A stretch of DNA of 64,000 nt from Psilocybe azurescens. Its lineage: Eukaryota > Basidiomycota > Agaricomycetes > Agaricales > Agrocybaceae. The first letter of the stretch is position 1, and the number at the start of each line of letters is the position of its first letter. The stretch covers positions 248,001 to 312,000 of the forward strand of contig JAJIRX010000859.1 in assembly GCA_023853785.1 (NCBI GenBank), in the 5' to 3' direction. The position numbers were made by a program, and so were the translations under genes. Of this stretch, positions 62,935 to 64,000 are shown piece after piece. The notes beneath the pieces were generated by a model. That model saw nothing but the letters and a program-made list of their open reading frames with translations. It was not told the DNA's origin and searched no databases.

Positions 62935-64000
62935 CTAGTAATATGAAACACGCCGGTTTCGCTCTAAAATCAGCACGGATATCAGGATATCATCGAACCG
63001 GGCATGCCCAATTGGCATGATTTCTAATTTGGCTTCCGGGAAGGGTTTGTTCTTCTGCATCAGCTCCTCGGTCGGAGTGAACCTAGCAAGAGGTTTGGTA
63101 TCGTCGTCACGTTTATAGCACTGTTGAGCATACACGGAGAAGTGAGTTCTTGAAAGCTATGAATAGTTATGTTGCAAGTTGACAAAAATACAAACTGTAT
63201 ACACGTTAACCATAGGATAACCAGGACAGCTCCACGTTAGACGCCGATCGGATTTGAATTTCGATCCCCAATCAAAGTGTTTCTGGGGGTTGGTTGAGCT
63301 TATATGAAATAAATGTTCCGGGAGAAACACGCACCACACCCTTCCTTTTTCCTTTGGTAAATATTGTGGGCATTGAATACTCAAATCCCCTGATGGTTAC
63401 GCTTTCTGATCGAGGTGTCGGACTTTCCATATGCGAGGGATAGGTCTGGAGTGTCCTATAGATTTGATACGTCAAAGTTCATAACAAATGGAGACGATTT
63501 CATACTTGAATCCACCAACGTATTCTCCTTGCCCACTTCCTCCCCTCACCACAGTAGTTATGAAGCAGAATGGGAGAAAGGGGTCATGGCCTACTGAAAT
63601 ATGATAAACCGGGCGTGTGTCTGGAGAGTCCAGCGTCGGTATCAAAATCATAGCACTGCTGCTACCACCCAAGCTCGAGAATGTATATGTGAGCGGGTAT
63701 GAAGGAATCCGGGCAACGTCATAACTAGAGAAAACAAAAGAATTTAGATCTCACTTGTGACGGTTTTGAGAAGCTTATACTTGGGGGTGGCTCGATGGGC
63801 GACGGTGGCTCATTCACCGTATCTCCAAGCTGATTTGATGGGTATTGATCAGCAGAACATGGAATAATGTGTTTAGGGGACTCACAATCACCGCATTTTC
63901 TTGTCCTGGTCCATTGGATAAGATGACTTGTTGCCCTTCGTTCAATGCATCGAAGTTCCAAGTCATTGTGACCTCGCTTGTGGATCCGGGCATCTCGTTC
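62935..64000 (-). CDS. DUF6593-like protein, 5' part beyond the window
   Basis: Function unknown; belongs by pattern to a family common in mushrooms. Exons (minus): >64000-63886, 63829-63781, 63724-63506, 63455-63338, 63282-63211 and 63120-62935. Readable order: TWNFDALNEGQQVILSNGPG, then DTVNEPPSPIEPPP, then YPLTYTFSSLGGSSSAMILI, PVYHISVGHDPFLPFCFITT, VVRGGSGQGEYVGGFK, a β-rich middle, FDWGSKFKSDRRLTWSCPGY, and finally PFPEAKLEIMPIGHARFDDI followed by LISVLILERNRR. The succession of short strands with a (F)xW...G and a C-terminal LxIxPxGxxxxDxIxxSxLxxERxR is what I recall of DUF6593. All seen junctions are in frame. The start codon lies right of the window. Confidence 0.65.

Overview
The window is nuclear DNA of a filamentous basidiomycete, most likely an Agaricomycete. 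Genes are split by many short GT-AG introns (roughly 45-100 nt). The histone H3 carries the [14 protein letters not shown] variant that I associate with basidiomycetes. A conserved core (H3, argininosuccinate synthase, Nup85, Sir2, HP1, Y14, Rrp4, a PARL-type rhomboid) sits beside secreted proteases and families I know only from mushroom-type fungi. No rRNA, CRISPR array or intact transposon is visible. All identifications come from reading translations; no search was run.

Layout, left to right: 3' part of histone H3 (+); GPI-anchor-like pepsin-type aspartic protease in nine exons (+); mitochondrial rhomboid protease (-); a 3.8-kb AT-rich gene-poor tract with a tRNA-derived SINE-like relic and short repeats; Nup85 (-); acidic RING E3 (-), divergent from argininosuccinate synthase (+); tRNA 2'-phosphotransferase Tpt1 (-); Sir2 deacetylase (-); a chorismate-lyase-like unknown (+); F-box protein (-); CUE/DUF1771/SMR Cue2-like nuclease (-), divergent from a UPF0357 membrane protein (+). 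A 5.5-kb gene-poor tract follows. Then come a Ser-rich unknown with RTRSGTI repeats (-), an AT-hook exon (-), a She10-like membrane/coiled-coil protein (+), a 5-kb gene-poor tract, HP1 (-), Y14 (-), a lineage-specific unknown (+), exosome subunit Rrp4 (+), an acidic unknown (-), a sedolisin (-), and a DUF6593-like gene running off the right edge (-).

Most genes are unrelated housekeeping functions. Two themes recur. One is chromatin (H3, Sir2, HP1). The other is RNA handling (Tpt1, Cue2-like SMR nuclease, Y14, Rrp4). Two acid proteases (aspartic and sedolisin) fit a saprotrophic secretome.

The most consequential observation concerns sequence quality or gene integrity. At least six otherwise conserved or long coding regions (ARG1, SIR2, HP1, RRP4, the She10-like gene and the chorismate-lyase-like gene), and probably the Ser-rich gene, each break by exactly one base at or next to a homopolymer. 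Nup85 carries an in-frame TAG. The pattern looks like uncorrected read or assembly error rather than real pseudogenes, but raw reads are needed to tell. I did not find a convincing new biological system; the best candidates for novelty are listed among the findings.
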